Below, in pieces: positions 22,801-34,127 of a stretch of DNA of 64,000 nucleotides (the first letter of the stretch is position 1; every line of letters begins with the position of its first letter). A model generated the notes under the pieces. It was given only the letters and a program-made list of their open reading frames with translations. It made no database searches and was not told where the DNA came from. Location of the stretch: assembly GCF_910592395.1 (NCBI RefSeq), contig NC_088316.1:3348001-3412000 (forward strand), given 5' to 3'. A program made the position numbers and the translations under genes. This DNA is from Lineus longissimus (lineage: Eukaryota; Nemertea; Pilidiophora; Heteronemertea; Lineidae).

Positions 22801-24814
22801 AACCTCCCTGTGAGCTATGACTTCAACAACTTGTTCTGTATGTATCAAACCTTTTCCTTTCGAAATTACCGGCATATATTTGTGAAAAATGTACTATTCT
22901 GCTTAAATACATTAATGTTGGCGTCTCCTCAGTCGTTGTATTGCTATTGTCATGGTTTTTATAATTTCTACGTTCATTTTCAACTGGAGACACAGGAACT
23001 TACCTCGAGGTACTTTTCACCGAGAGCGTCAAATATTGCCACTGTTGTTTCTTTCACGATGTTTGGTATTGTTCTTTCTCCAACTCTGAACAGAAAGGAC
23101 AGACTTTCGAACTTTTCCCCTGAAATTTAAGAATAAGGGATGTTTTAGAATATGATTTTTTTACATTACACCTCAAAACTCAATATTTTGTTGCCCGTGT
23201 GCGGCGGCCTTACGCGGTGTGAGTTCAAGTATAATCGAACACACTCCAAGTTAAAACAGATTGATGAAAATAGCTTATACTTGGATATATGTTCCAATGC
23301 ATTTCCAGAATAACTGGTAACGCCGGTTACGTCATATCGTCAGAATTTGGCCGCGTTCTTCAGCTTCGCGATCGCACAGGTTGTGCCACGGCGCCGGCCA
23401 CCAGTCCAGTGTTTGACCGAAAACGTTTCACCATCGTAGTCTACGCCAAAATTACCAAAGGCAGCATCACCGACGACTGGGTATATTTATTCTCTCTTCG
23501 CTCAAAAAACAGGGATATTCAAGTTCTCGTCAATAAGCAGTCAAGGCAAATGGAATTCATTTACGGTGATCGGAACGTCGATGTTTTTCATCACCCAACC
23601 GCAGACATCTTCAAGGAAAATGGATGGCAAATCTTTGCGGCTGCTTATGACTTTAATCAGAATAAAGCAACTTTGTTTGTAAATGGTCTAGGGGTGACGG
23701 TGTCGCCCTATGGTAGACAGTCGTTTTTTGACCCAAGGGTTAAGGAGATGTTTTTTGGAAGTTATGAGACACGGTTATTGATTTTTACTGGACCAATCGC
23801 GAATGTGGCCGTATATTCTCATCTCATGACGGGAGAGGAGTTGGTGAAGGGTCTCTCTAATCAAATACGCGCATGTAAGTATAGCTGGTCATGAACAGTC
23901 TACAGTGCAGACTTCAAAAAGTGTCATTTTGCCCCCCCCCCCCCCCCCCCGACCAGAAAGCTAGGTGCGCCCCTGTATTTGTGTACGATCAGGAAAATAT
24001 ACATTGTACCTTCAGTGGGAGTTTTGTTATATACAATGACATACTTAAACTGGGCAGCAACAGTGGCTTGGGAAATAGTCTGAAGCACATCAGTCACAAA
24101 TACGGCTTCGATAAAGAAGGTTCTATTGAGGTGTGCAGAAATACACTTGGTTTAATGAGTGATATTAATTTCCTACAGGCCACAGAAAGAGAAAGACAGG
24201 TTGCAGTGCAAATAAGAGAGTTAATAAAATTAAGGAGACATGCAGTTGACATACTGACAACCATTGAAAGGGAGGAAATAATCCAATATTTATGTGTAAT
24301 GTAACACATATTGGCACCCGTTGTAATATTATGTAATTGATATCGAAATAGACTTGTAATCACTTGTAACAATTGCACCCAGCACTTTGCACACCATTGC
24401 ACTATAAATATGTACCTTTTTGATGTACGAAATAAACATATATATATGTGGCACTGCACATTTTTACTTCAACATCCTATTTTAGTACTAACGAAACCCA
24501 TAAACCTCCACCGAACGTCCAAATCAACAGTTATCATGGGCACGAGGTACACCACATTATCTACACGCTCGAGTTTAGAGTGCGCCACCTTTTTACAAGC
24601 AGCGAGATTAGAGTGCGCCACCTTTCTGCAAGCAGCGAGATGCCGAAATACTGGTGCAATATGTACGGATTTTATTTTCAATACCTTTACTGGTGTTTGT
24701 GAACTGAATAAAGACTCTTTAGAGAAAGATCAAAATGTGACTTTGGTAAGAGAGGATCATATTGATCGTTTCATTTTCTTCATGAAGATTAATCATTCGA
24801 AATTCAAAACTTAA
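19858..24814 (+). CDS. Secreted LamG + PAN-like protein, four exons, 333 aa (copy 1)
   Basis: Exons: 19858-19921, 20307-20349, 23309-23874 and 24486-24814; phases 1, 2 and 1 agree, giving 333 residues. Exon 1 encodes a hydrophobic signal peptide (MILLFTFLFTYYYVESTSRF). Exon 2 is a tiny linker (IEQWRLDGRDRR). Exon 3 is a LamG domain with FTIVVYAKITKG, WQIFAAAYDFNQ and the closing GPIANVAVYSHLMTGEEL, which are strand motifs typical of LamG jelly rolls. Exon 4 holds a PAN/apple-like cysteine module (LECATFLQAARC, ICTDFIFNT, VCELNKD) with an in-frame 33-bp tandem duplication. A TATA-like TTTATATGG lies near 19553. Intron 2 was invaded by a Harbinger transposon, which may reduce expression. Ligand unknown; a glycan- or matrix-binding role is inferred from the fold. 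Confidence 0.72.
20083..20126. repeat. Perfect hairpin with 20-bp arms in intron 1 of copy 1
   Basis: CACGGAATCTCTCAGTGACC, a four-base TTAT loop, then the exact reverse complement. Units 2 and 3 contain only the left arm at the matching place, so the second arm was gained in unit 1 by a local snapback event. Confidence 0.8.
20668..20673 (+). promoter_or_regulatory. TATA box of the Harbinger MADF gene
   Basis: GCATATAAACG lies 36 bases before the ATG at 20709, inside the transposon and close to its left end, where a promoter for the plus-strand gene is expected. Confidence 0.5.
20709..22813 (+). CDS. Harbinger-encoded MADF/BESS DNA-binding protein, frame disturbed near the end
   Basis: Exons: 20709-20874, 21017-21192 and 22077-22637; phases agree and give 300 residues as read. 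The N-terminal half matches a MADF (Myb/SANT-like) domain: EREKHPGLYVTTCNEYRDVD, then ETKMKSLRTMLAR and KEWV-like residues. A charged linker rich in Asp/Glu/Ser follows, then a BESS-like motif (FCRHLSFRLKRLDRRGQMM). Such proteins partner the Harbinger transposase in binding the element ends and nuclear import. After FDIEYS near 22535 the frame ends in an unlikely tail. The neighbouring frame up to 22813 continues with a Ser/Pro-rich, protein-like tail (HPTPQSSGMLPPSAYFP). I infer a small frameshift or an unrecognised splice there. Confidence 0.7.
21273..23119 (-). pseudogene. PIF/Harbinger DDE transposase with in-frame stop (HARBI1-like)
   Basis: Minus-strand exons: 23004-23119, then 22028 down to 21273, joined across a 975-base intron in frame. 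The first exon matches the HARBI1 helix region (FESLSFLFRVGERTI). The second carries the three catalytic acids in order: LGAIDGKHISI, then DVGAPGRAGDAG, then YRLSRARRTSENCFG. A TGA stop at 21471-21473 interrupts the frame just before the conserved ACCLHNYL stretch, which continues in the same frame to 21273. No N-terminal exon is visible in the 90 bases between 23119 and the right terminus. The gene is therefore truncated and interrupted, and the copy should not make a full transposase. Confidence 0.8.
24034..24470 (+). mobile_element. Insertion in intron 3 of LamG copy 1, mobile-element 3' end of unknown family
   Basis: Units 2 and 3 read on from GTTTTGTTATATACACGG into GACATTGCTAGC at this place, whereas unit 1 switches to unrelated sequence until just before exon 4. 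The insert has an open stretch to a TAA/TGTAA-type end at 24304 (SLKHISHKYGFDKEG ... VQIRELIKLRRHAVDILTTI), then AT-rich sequence with AATAAA near 24430. It looks like the 3' end of a retroelement or captured transcript. The protein is not recognised. Confidence 0.45.
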
Positions 24815-24989
24815 CCTCAAAATTCAAAACAAATTTCGAAGTTGAAATTTTGACTTTGATATCTATCGCATAGGAGAAATAGTGTGGGATTCCTCTCATT
24901 TGTGAGCTTGGCAGCAACCGGCCAACTTTTTACCTTGGCAGTGTAATATCAGGTCACAACAAATGGAAAATTTAAAAAACCAGGCAATG

Positions 24990-25246
24990 TGGGATGATAT
25001 GGCATTGACAAAGTCTGTGGTGACCTTGAACGTATACACGTACGCATATTGGAGCATCGAAACAGAGAGCGAAGGGAAATTGCATTTACAAATGTAAGGC
25101 TCATGCAGTTGCAGCCTGGTACCTTGGAAATGAGGCCAACAGATGCCGCGGCACAATCGCGGCCACTTTCTTCGGAAATGATCGAGGTTCGAGATGCGCA
25201 ATCGCAGCCTCCAACTACATGTACAAGATACGAGGTCATCCCGTAG
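24990..25246 (+). other. Conserved tail downstream of LamG copy 1, possible short ORF or 3' UTR
   Basis: The sequence after the LamG stop is kept in all three units (24990, 33650, 47000). One frame gives 65 residues (NVRLMQLQPGTLEMRPTDAA...) in unit 1 and similar lengths elsewhere. A second overlapping frame (MALTKSVVTLNVYTYAYWS) is also kept. The changes between copies do not clearly favour either frame, so a shared 3' UTR is as likely as a gene. Confidence 0.3.
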
Positions 25247-25299
25247 TAAGCCTCCTATTCAAGAATAGGAAGCGAGGCCAGCAGAGATGTACCTATATA

Positions 25300-26240
25300 T
25301 AGATACCGCGGTGACGTCACGGCTTTTCCAAGATGGCCCTGCATATTGTAAACAAACTCGATCCACGGCCAAGGGATAATCAAGTCATCAAAAAAGTTAG
25401 ATTTTTCGCATCAGATCAGAGTTATTAGTACTTTTCTGCTATGAAATAAGTCTTCAGACAATAAGCTATCATTTGAATAATGAAAAGTGCTGTTTTGATG
25501 GGGAAAAATAGGGTTTTTTAAACCAAATAGCCGGGCACCGATCTTCCAAATTAGCGATGGTTTCAAAACAGTCTCCCAGATATGGGGCAATCTCTTCATT
25601 ATCATAATGGGATTTGGAGGCATGTTTACAGATTTTACAAGTTCGAGACCTGTAATACCTAAAACTCGCATAGATCCCCATAGATCCCCTCTATTTGTCG
25701 AGTTAGCGCCCCTGTAAGATCATGCATTTTCGGACACTAGAACGAAATCTTCCTGCGGATATCGCGGTTTCGGTGATGATTTAAGGAGAAATTGACTGTT
25801 CTTAGAGTTGTATGGGACAGAAATGAGTTCATACTTCATGAATACATGAATATATTATGTAATGGGCGGGCTTCTAAGTCAAAACAATAACAAACTCAAC
25901 TGCATCTCTACTGTATATTGCGTAGTGCATTGCCTAGTGTATTTCGTAGTGTATTTTAGCGGAGACATTATTTCCGCACTTTGGCCACGCCAAACGTCTT
26001 TTTTATTCGTGGAAGTTAATCTGCTCTGTAAATTTTATTTTACACATGAAGAATCCATACCAGGTATTGCAATATTTCATGTCTATTGGTGTTTTTGTGT
26101 ACAGGAGCGCACCAGACAGTGAGAAGTGGAGATGTGTTCAGTGCTGGTGCTGTCAGTAGACTGAATCTGATTGGCCATAGCGATCACTAATATGGGTCGG
26201 GATCACGTGATCTGACGTCACCGCGGTATCCTCCTTGATA
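25300..26240. mobile_element. 0.94-kb TIR element unique to unit 1
   Basis: Units 2 and 3 run directly from GTACCTATATATA to GGGGAAACCTCACATTCC. Unit 1 has about 940 extra bases there, bounded by inverted ends ATACCGCGGTGACGTCA and TGACGTCACCGCGGTAT. Near the left end stands CCAAGATGGC, a YY1-like site. Short open frames on both strands are not recognised. The exact target duplication is unclear. Confidence 0.7.
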
Positions 26241-26622
26241 TAGGGGAAACCTCACATTCCTCATACAAGATTGCCACACGGAAATCTTGCCTGTACACCG
26301 GGTATGAGTATAGCGAATGAATTGTCGGTTTGACTTGCTATTTCAGAACAAGTAAAACTGACAAAACCTTGATATCATGACATACGAGTCCCTTGAAGAA
26401 ATCTCACTGCCTCGTCTCGGTAACATACAAGTAGCGATATGAACTTGATGTCAGCCAGGAATCAGTCACTTATAATAGTGTCTATCAGAAATGTTTACCT
26501 TCGAAGAATTTTAAGTTGTATGGCTATATAGAAACCAAGGACTAGGTTAGACAGTCATTTAACATTTATCAGGCTGATGCTTTTACTAATAGCCATCACT
26601 TAATTTGACACCTAATGGTCAA

Positions 26623-27059
26623 GCCAGGCGTTCATTGTCCTAGACCTAGACGTTTTCTACCACAATGTGTCTGGGCCGAAGAAACACTGCGCAAGATCAC
26701 CTCGAGCTTGAGCTAAGAATAGATTATGCTAATGAGCATACTTCCACATTGAGTTTTCCCAGAATGGTGCATATCGTGCGAAGCTACTTAGCCTGATTCC
26801 AATAGGCCCCGCATAGTGGCGCTGAGGCGGCCGCTGTAATCAAGAGAGTGGTTGAGTCACTCTATGTTATGACGGACCTAACCAAAATTGCTTACATTTT
26901 CGCATTGCTACAATGAAAGACCTAATACTGAAACCCCATGTCTGTTGACTGTGCTTTAAGAGAGACTGGCATCATGCATAGTCTCTCTTAAAGCACTCTA
27001 CCCCCTCACACTACGAAACCACAAACACCTACCCCTTCCTGCTACCTTAATACTTCTGG
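26623..27059 (+). mobile_element. F element, copy F1
   Basis: The element begins GCCAGGCGTTCATTGTCC after host sequence CCTAATGGTCAA, which in other units continues with ATACTAAATC. It ends with an E-like right terminus: a hairpin built on GTGCTTTAAGAGAGACT, then CCTTAATACTTCTGG. Inside it shares ATGCTAATGAGCATACTTCC with E, so F is a short relative of E. E2 follows with no base between. Confidence 0.65.
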
Positions 27060-28368
27060 ACGCAAGGGCCCAAAGCGCCGCGTAGCGGCAAAAAACGAAG
27101 CTGGCGAAACATTTATAACGGGTCACCGTCACTTATTATTGGACTTATAGCGCATTTACGTGGTTGCAACTCTTTTGCTTTATAGTGTCACCAGGAAAGA
27201 AAAGCATGCGACCTATCGCCGATCTATTTGTATACAGTGATAATCGGAAGGTATATAGTAGGAAATATCAATAAAATAATCATTCCATGTCGTCTTTTGA
27301 GGGCATTTTTGATTGTAAAAAATATATGTGTACGTCACCGGAGTCTCTGCAATGATAATTTTATCACAGCAGTCTCGCGCAAGTAGAAGTTCTTTACCTA
27401 TTAGTTCTTCACTTATTAGTCTCAATGTCTGGCGCAAAACCAGACGTTTTCCATTACGATTTCACTACGATGTTTGACAAGAAGGAGCAGTGCGCGAGAT
27501 ATGCTAATGAGCAGACTTCCCTCGCTTGAGTTTTTGAAGAATGTTCCATATCGCGCTAAAGCTTGCAGCACACTGGACGCCAACTTCGGCGGCAAGGCGC
27601 GTCAGACTGAACGCGACTGAACGCCGCTCGACGCCAAAGTTGGCGGCAGTGGATCGCGCTCATAGCACACCTACTCAGAATTGGCGTCCAGTAGCGTCTT
27701 TTCCGCCACTTCCAAGAATCGTGGGGGCTGCCATTTTGATATCATGTGACGTCAAGACGCAAGCTGATTGGCCAAAGCCTCGCCGTTGACGCTGGTTGAC
27801 GCCAACTCTGGCGGCGATCCGTAGCACACCTGGATTCTTCTTGCGTTCACTGGCGTTCAGACGCCGCTACAGGCGTCAAAAATCAAACATGCTAGATATC
27901 TGGCGGCAAGTGGCGGCAAGTGGCGTTTGCCTGACGCCGTCCGTAGCACACTACGGATTTTTCAGGCGTTCATAACTCTTGCGGCAAAAAACGCGCCTTG
28001 CCGCCGGAGTTGGCGTCCAGTGTGCGGCAAGCTTAAGCTGACCACTGCTGACCATGACAGGCGTGCATTGGACTGGTACAGGTTGGAACTGAACATTGAA
28101 TATGCTGGTGGTGACGCTTTCTGAAGAGAAGTTGGTCGTGACTGATGCAGTATCCTTGGACTTGTCCACAGCATCTTTCAATCATTGCTCTCTGAGCTGC
28201 CTTGATTCTGTACTTACCCAAATACTGAGACCAAATGCCTGTTGACTGTGCTTTAAGAGAGACTGGCGCCATGCCTGGTCTCTCTTAAAGCACAGTCAAC
28301 AGACACCAACCCCCTCAGACTCAGAAACCACAAACGCCCAACCCTTCCTGCTACCTAAATACTTCTGG
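27060..28368 (+). mobile_element. E element, copy E2 (short form with nested MITE)
   Basis: It has the E left end directly after F1 and the E right end at 28368, where host sequence ATGTCAGCC resumes. It lacks most of the central part of E1. At the matching place it holds the nested TAA-flanked MITE at 27560-28033. The terminal hairpin lies near 28242-28304. Confidence 0.68.
27560..28033. mobile_element. Harbinger-type MITE nested in E2
   Basis: Long terminal inverted repeats start AGCTTGCAGCACACTGGACG and are near-perfect over about 40 bases. TAA stands on both sides (27557-27559 and 28034-28036), and the E sequence GCGCTAAGCTG is restored if the insert is removed. A 3-bp TAA duplication and GC-rich ends fit the PIF/Harbinger group. 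The interior holds many GGCGTC/GACGCC words. Confidence 0.8.
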
Positions 28369-31260
28369 ATGTCAGCCAGGAACCAGTCACTTATAATAGT
28401 GTCTATCAGAAATGTTTAACTTCGAAGAATTTTAAGTTGTATGGCTATAGAAACCAAGCACAACATTTATCAGGTGGTTGCTTTCACTAATAGCCATCAC
28501 TTACTTTGACACCTAATGGTCAAATACTAAATCATTGAAATAAATAAAGCTCGCACCCGTTGTGTTTATATTTAGAAGAAATGTGACGAGAAGGATCCCC
28601 GTTTTGTGAGTTAAAACTATAGGTCTCCTGGCGATTTCCGTGGAAATCCTCGATCTACATGTAGCTATACATGTATATACACCGTGGATCGCGCGTGTCA
28701 TAGTCGAATCGCGGAGAGTTTTGATTAATAAAGGTCGGGCGACAACTAACTCCCCGAATTGGCGACAACGGGGGAACTTTGCCCGACTGGTCAATGTGTC
28801 CTGCACAAATGTCTCTCTGGCTCATTTGTCCATTCGATGCCGCATTCTCATTGACATGCGTACTACCAAGTAATCCTAGTAAGCCTTCTTGGCACTGCTA
28901 GTACTAGCAAGTATAGATTTAATCCAGACTTGTTATTTGACCGCACTGGATTAAAACATTTTGGAATTACTCCGGACTGGTTTATTGAAAAATCAAGCCA
29001 GTTTTATCTGACATATAAAGCGAGACTAAAGGCAGCAGCCAAGATAGGCATGTATAGGCAAGACTAAGTTACTTCAAATTGCAATAGGGTCTCGCCTCTA
29101 CTTGCAATACCAGTCGCTACAAAGATGGAAAATGGGGTGGATTTCGAGTGAGGCGAGAACTAAAAATTCGAGTCGTTTATTGTAGCAACTGGTATGCCAT
29201 GTTAGCCCAGGATACCCCCTATCACCTCACACCAACCACTTTCCCCTTGGATCTCGCCATCGTCATTTAAAAATGAACAAAGATGGAAAATGGAATTGAT
29301 TGCGGGTGAGGCTGGGAGTAAAAAATCGAGTTGTTTCTTGTATTGGACGTCATGGGAGGTGGGTATTTGCTGACTGAAGTACTACTTTAATATCACTATA
29401 TACATATCAAAACTGCTTCCAGCAACATGTCGCCCAAAGATATTTCCTGTAAAAAGAATTTTCATGTTGAAAAAAAAATCATGTTATGTCCTTTCCCAGC
29501 CACCGTAATCTACCACCATCAACTTCTACACAATCAATTTGTAATGTAAGTACGTGTCTTTACAACTTTCATCTTGTGCCACCAACATTGATAGCGCTAA
29601 CACAGGCATTTCATGATAACAAAAAGCCGAAAGCAGAATGAAATCTGTTGATGAGAATATGATTGTCACTAAAAGACCATTCATTCAAATGCAAAATCCA
29701 TCAATAAGATGCAGATATTTTGTCGTGGCCTAGCCTAAAAATTCATATAAAAATATTTTGTGGCCTATTGAGTGCGATTCGATGCCGGAGGCCAATCTGC
29801 ATGTATTGCCAAAAAGAATAATATCAAAGCGACTAATTCAACCAATGGTGACGTTTTTATCCATCGATCAGTATCATTATTTTTACTGAAACTGCCATAG
29901 ACGACACCTCTTTCGTACGATCAAGCAAAAAGCCGAAACAAATCGAACGCATCACTCGCATTTATAGTATACCATAGCATGGACGCCTCAGAAATTTTAA
30001 AGTCTCGGTTTCGAAAGGGAATTGACACTATGGCATTAGGCAGGTTTCGCAATCCGCGCGTAGGACGAACTACGAAAGGCATGCACACTGGTGTCATCAT
30101 CTGTCCTGTTCTAATTCATTTACTACGCGACACTCAACCCGAAGGGCAATTTTCTCAAGTTAGTAATAGGAGGAATCGGATCAAATCTTCATAAAATATC
30201 GTTGATAAAATACATTGACATTCCTCGTAATAGGTGTTCGAAACGTGGCTATCAAGTGCTGGCTGGGATGCTCGTTAATAAAGCATTTTAAATTTGTCAA
30301 TTCCGGTGTAATATCTGTTTTTGTCCCCTCTATTGCAGTCTTTCCGTAGACAACTAGAGAGGCCATGACTTTTCACATAAAACCGTGTTGATCAATTATT
30401 TAGCATCATTCCAAAATAAGGGGAAAAGTTGCAAAACGGAAACACTCAAAAACGTTTTGTTGGGGTTTCTCACTGAGCTCTTCCACTCGGTCCTCAGTCT
30501 TATCCTCGTCCAGTGCCCGACGATGGCATAGGAGCATACAACTGACCCTGATATGCGAGTATTGGAATGCTATTGCTTTATCACACAGCCTGCTGGTTGA
30601 TGACTAAGGCCGGAGATGGTCTCCCCCAGAACGAAAAAGGACGGGGTAGAACCGTTGCTATTGTGCTGGAAACTGGATTTCCTAGACGAGGAGCGCTGAA
30701 ACATTTCCTCTTTAGGTTAGTCTGGTTTGCAATGCTCAACACTCGTTCATCAGCAGCTTCTGTAAATTCATGGTCTCCCCATCCTGGTCGTCCTCAGGTT
30801 TTGGACTCCACTGTATATGCCGGTGTCTCGATTGGACTTCATACATATTCGCATGTGCGGAGTGAAATATACGGATTGAATACCTCCGGCCCGCGAGTTG
30901 AATCTGTCTCACGAATATCAGTCAACCTCCTGGCTACACTATGCGCAGTGCTTTATTATATAGTTATATGTCTGAGAGGTTTTGACATGTATGAGATGTA
31001 AAAATCAGCTTAAGGAAGGTATGTGTTTTTTATTAAAGGTCGCCACTGCTTTAAGAGTGTATCTAAATCTCTTAGCCATCGAACAACGTATTGCTTAGGA
31101 GCAGCTAATGTGCGAGTCGTTGTCTATACCAACAAGTAGGCCCTAATTAAACTCCTCTGGAGTCAATTGCGTCATCCCTGATCTACTTTCCTCGTCTTTT
31201 TACCGGGTGACAGGACGTAACCTGTCCACTGCGTCTGGAGTGTACCCAATCGGAGCCGCT

Positions 31261-33471
31261 ATGATTTTACTTTTCACCTTCCTTTTCACATATTATTACG
31301 TCGAGAGTACATCACGTTTTGAAGGTAAGTTTCCAATTGCTGCAGAATTAGCTCGTCATCCAGAGGATTCCCAGGGCAGTCCATTTCGTCGTGACAGGAC
31401 GAGGCCGTATAGTGTTGTGTGACCTCCCCCAGTGTTCTGGTTATGACTTTGTCTTCGTAAGACAAACTTGGGATGTAAAAATATCAAACGACCACGAAAT
31501 CTCTCAGTGACCATAACTGAAAGGATGAAGTGGTTTTCATTGTCTTCAAGAAGTCTTCAATTTTCTTTTACCTTTTTGTCAGATAATATTCAGGTCTTTT
31601 TATGCCCTAACGGGACTCAACTTATAATGTAAAGGAGTCAGTAACTTCTGAGAAGATAGTTCACCAGTCCTACTTCTCCGTTATTATTTTCTTCAGACAA
31701 TGTTAGCTGTTCACGTTCTTGATACTGATAGTGAGGATGTCAGGACAATAGAGAGGTTCAGATTTTGATCTGAGAACGCGGACGTGAACAGGATGCATTT
31801 TGACGACGGATATCGCTTTCCCTGCTGTCAGAAATGCAATGAAACTGTGTGTGTTTAACCTTGTCAGCCCATCGCGTCAGCCTGATTAATTTGGTCTCGT
31901 TAGGGTGAGGAACGAGGCCGGTCCACTGCGTCCGGAGTGTACGTCTGGTATATGCCTCGGAACAATACGGTAAAACTATTAACTTGAAATCAACCAGAAA
32001 CCACCTCGTTCTCGTCGTATCAAAATCGGAAAATCTCTATGATGCCACTAACGTGACTTGTGGTTTGCAGCGATTGAGCAATGGCACCTTGATGGAAGGG
32101 ACAAAAGAATAAAGTGAGTTGAAGATTTTAGGTTCGCTTCCAATAACTGCATAAATTCATTACACAGGTAGGCGCAGCATTGTTTTTAAAGTTGCCAATA
32201 CTACGCGCGGCCTTGCTTTTTCTTAGGTGTCAGTGGAAGTGCGGTGTGAGTTCAAGTATAATCGAATACACTCCAAGTTAAAAAAAACTGATGAAAATAG
32301 CTTATACTTGGATATATGTTTCAATGCATTTCCAGAATATCTGGTAACGCCGGTTACGTCATATCGTCAGAATTTGGCCGCGTTCTTCAGCTTCGCGATC
32401 GCACAGGTTGTGCCACGACGCCGGCCACCAGTTCAGTGTTTGACCGAAAACGTTTCACCATCGTAGTCTACGCCAAAATTACCAAAGGCAGCATCACCTA
32501 CGACTGGGTAGATATATTCTCTCTTCGCTCAAAAAACAGAAATATTCAAGTTATCGTCAATAAGAAGACAAGGCAAATGGAATTCATTTACGGTGATCGG
32601 AACGTCTATGTTTTTCAACATCCAACCGCGGACATCTTCAAGAAAAATGGATGGCAAATCTTTGCGGCTGCTTATGACTTTAATCAGAATAAAGCAACTT
32701 TGTTTGTAAATGGTCTAGGGGTGAGGTTGTCGACCTATGGTAGACAGACGTATAATGACCCAAGGGTTGAGAAGATGTATTTTGGAAGTTATGAGACACG
32801 GGATTTGATTTTTACTGGACCAATCGCGAATGTGGCCGTATATTCTCATCTTATGACGGGAGAGGAGTTGGTGAAGGGTCTCTCTAATCAAATACGCGCA
32901 TGTAAGTATAGCTGGTCAAGAACAGTCTACAGTGCAGACTTCAAAAAGTGTCATTGTCCCCCCCCCCCCCCGACCAGAAAGCTAGGTACGCCCCTGTATT
33001 TGTTTACGATCAGAAAAACATACATGTATATTGTACCTACAGTGGAAGTTTTGTTGTATACACGGACATTGCTAGCTAAAAGGCTGCAGAAGTTTCTTAA
33101 TCCAATCTGCACTTCAAATTCTTATTTAACATCCTTTTTTAGTCCTAACGAAACCCATAAACCTCCATCGAACGTCCAAATCAACAGTTGTCATGGGCAC
33201 GAAGTTCACCACATTATCTCCACGCTCGAGTTTAGAGTGCGCCACCTTTTTACAAGCAGCGAGATTAGAGTGCGCCACCTTTCTACAAGGAGCGAGGTGC
33301 CGACACACTGGTGCAATATGTACGGATTTTATTTTCAATACCTTTTCTGGTGTTTGTGAACTGAATAAAGACTCTTCAGAGAAAGAGCAAAATGTGACTT
33401 TGGTAAGAGAGGATCATATTGATCGTTTCATTTTCGTCATGAAGATTAATCATTCGAAATTCAAAACTTAA
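31261..33471 (+). CDS. Secreted LamG + PAN-like protein, four exons, 333 aa (copy 2, intact)
   Basis: Exons: 31261-31324, 32071-32113, 32336-32901 and 33143-33471, with phases 1, 2 and 1, giving 333 residues. Lengths are identical exon for exon to copy 1, and all donors and acceptors are kept. The signal peptide is identical to copy 1. The LamG exon differs at scattered residues (for example RLSTYGRQTYNDP against TVSPYGRQSFFDP), clustered in a surface-loop-like stretch. The PAN-like exon keeps the 33-bp internal duplication and the cysteines. The frame after the exon 3 donor also stays open, so an intron-retained form could be read as coding. Intron 2 is short because it lacks the transposon of copy 1. 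This is the best candidate for a working gene of the three. Confidence 0.75.
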
Positions 33472-33876
33472 CTTCAAAATTCAAAACAAATTTCTGAGTT
33501 GAAATTTCGACTTTGATATCTAAGGCATAGGAGAAATAGTGTGGGATTCCTCTCATTTGTGAGCTTGGCAGCAACCGGCCAACTTCCTACTTTGGCAGTG
33601 TAATATCAGGTCACAACAAATGGAAAAATTGAAAAAATGAGGTGATGTGGGATGATATGGCATTGACAAAGTCTGTGATGACCTTGAACGTATACGTGTA
33701 CGCATATTGGAGCATCGAAACAGAAAGCGAAGGGAAATTGCATTTACAAATGTAAGGCTCATGCAGTTGCAGCCTGGTACCTTGGAAATGAGGCCAACAG
33801 ATGCCGCGGCAAAATCGCGGCCACTTTCTTCGGAAATGATCGAGGTTCGAGATGCGCAATCGCAGCCTCCAACTAC

Positions 33877-34127
33877 TGCCGACGAGGTTCTTGAAAACGG
33901 TACTTTAGCGTTTTGCAGTGCACGAATTCATTGGAATTTTTGACACCTGTCAAAATACACGTTGTCAAAATGCGAGTTATTGCCGATGATTTAGATGGCT
34001 ATTTACAATCAATAACGTCGTTTAGAGATGGGAAATTTGTTTCAAAGGGAAGGGAGATTAAGAAGAATATAATTGAGGTCGTGGACGGCAAAACGCTAAA
34101 GTACCGTTTTCAAGAACCTCGTCGGCA
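33877..34127. mobile_element. MITE with 40-bp inverted ends, unique to unit 2
   Basis: Ends TGCCGACGAGGTTCTTGAAA and the inverted partner match over about 40 bases. Units 1 and 3 lack this stretch, reading straight from CCTCCAACTAC into the downstream tail. A further short repeat with AACTTTTAG and GGTACCCAGGA words follows to about 34240. Confidence 0.7.

Larger units (their letters stand above)
20461..23209. mobile_element. PIF/Harbinger transposon, decayed, in intron 2 of LamG copy 1
   Basis: The terminal inverted repeats are GGCCGCCGCACACGGG-type at the left (20461) and their reverse complement at the right (to 23209). The flanks carry TTA, compatible with the 3-bp TWA target duplication of this superfamily. 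The element carries the two genes expected: a minus-strand DDE transposase and a plus-strand MADF/BESS DNA-binding protein. Units 2 and 3 have the empty site at the matching place (near 32220 and 45585), so insertion happened only in unit 1. About 15 bases of host sequence beside the site are missing in unit 1. Confidence 0.88.
18383..28368 (+). repeat. Segmental repeat unit 1 (oldest, with insertions)
   Basis: From about 18383 the sequence aligns in order with unit 2 (from about 29664) and unit 3. Shared parts are the upstream region, four LamG/PAN gene exons, the downstream tail and the F/E elements. Unit 1 differs by a Harbinger insertion (20461-23209), an insertion in intron 3, a TIR element at 25300-26240, and loss of about 370 bases that units 2 and 3 have before exon 2. 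The left limit is approximate. Confidence 0.65.

Noticed and set aside
24094-24459. Minus-strand 121-residue frame
   Set aside because: It is the complement of the more protein-like plus-strand frame of the intron 3 insert and has no motif.
30567-31001. 144-residue plus-strand frame upstream of LamG copy 2
   Set aside because: The same stretch in units 1 and 3 is broken by indels that do not keep frame, so it is probably upstream non-coding sequence of the LamG gene.
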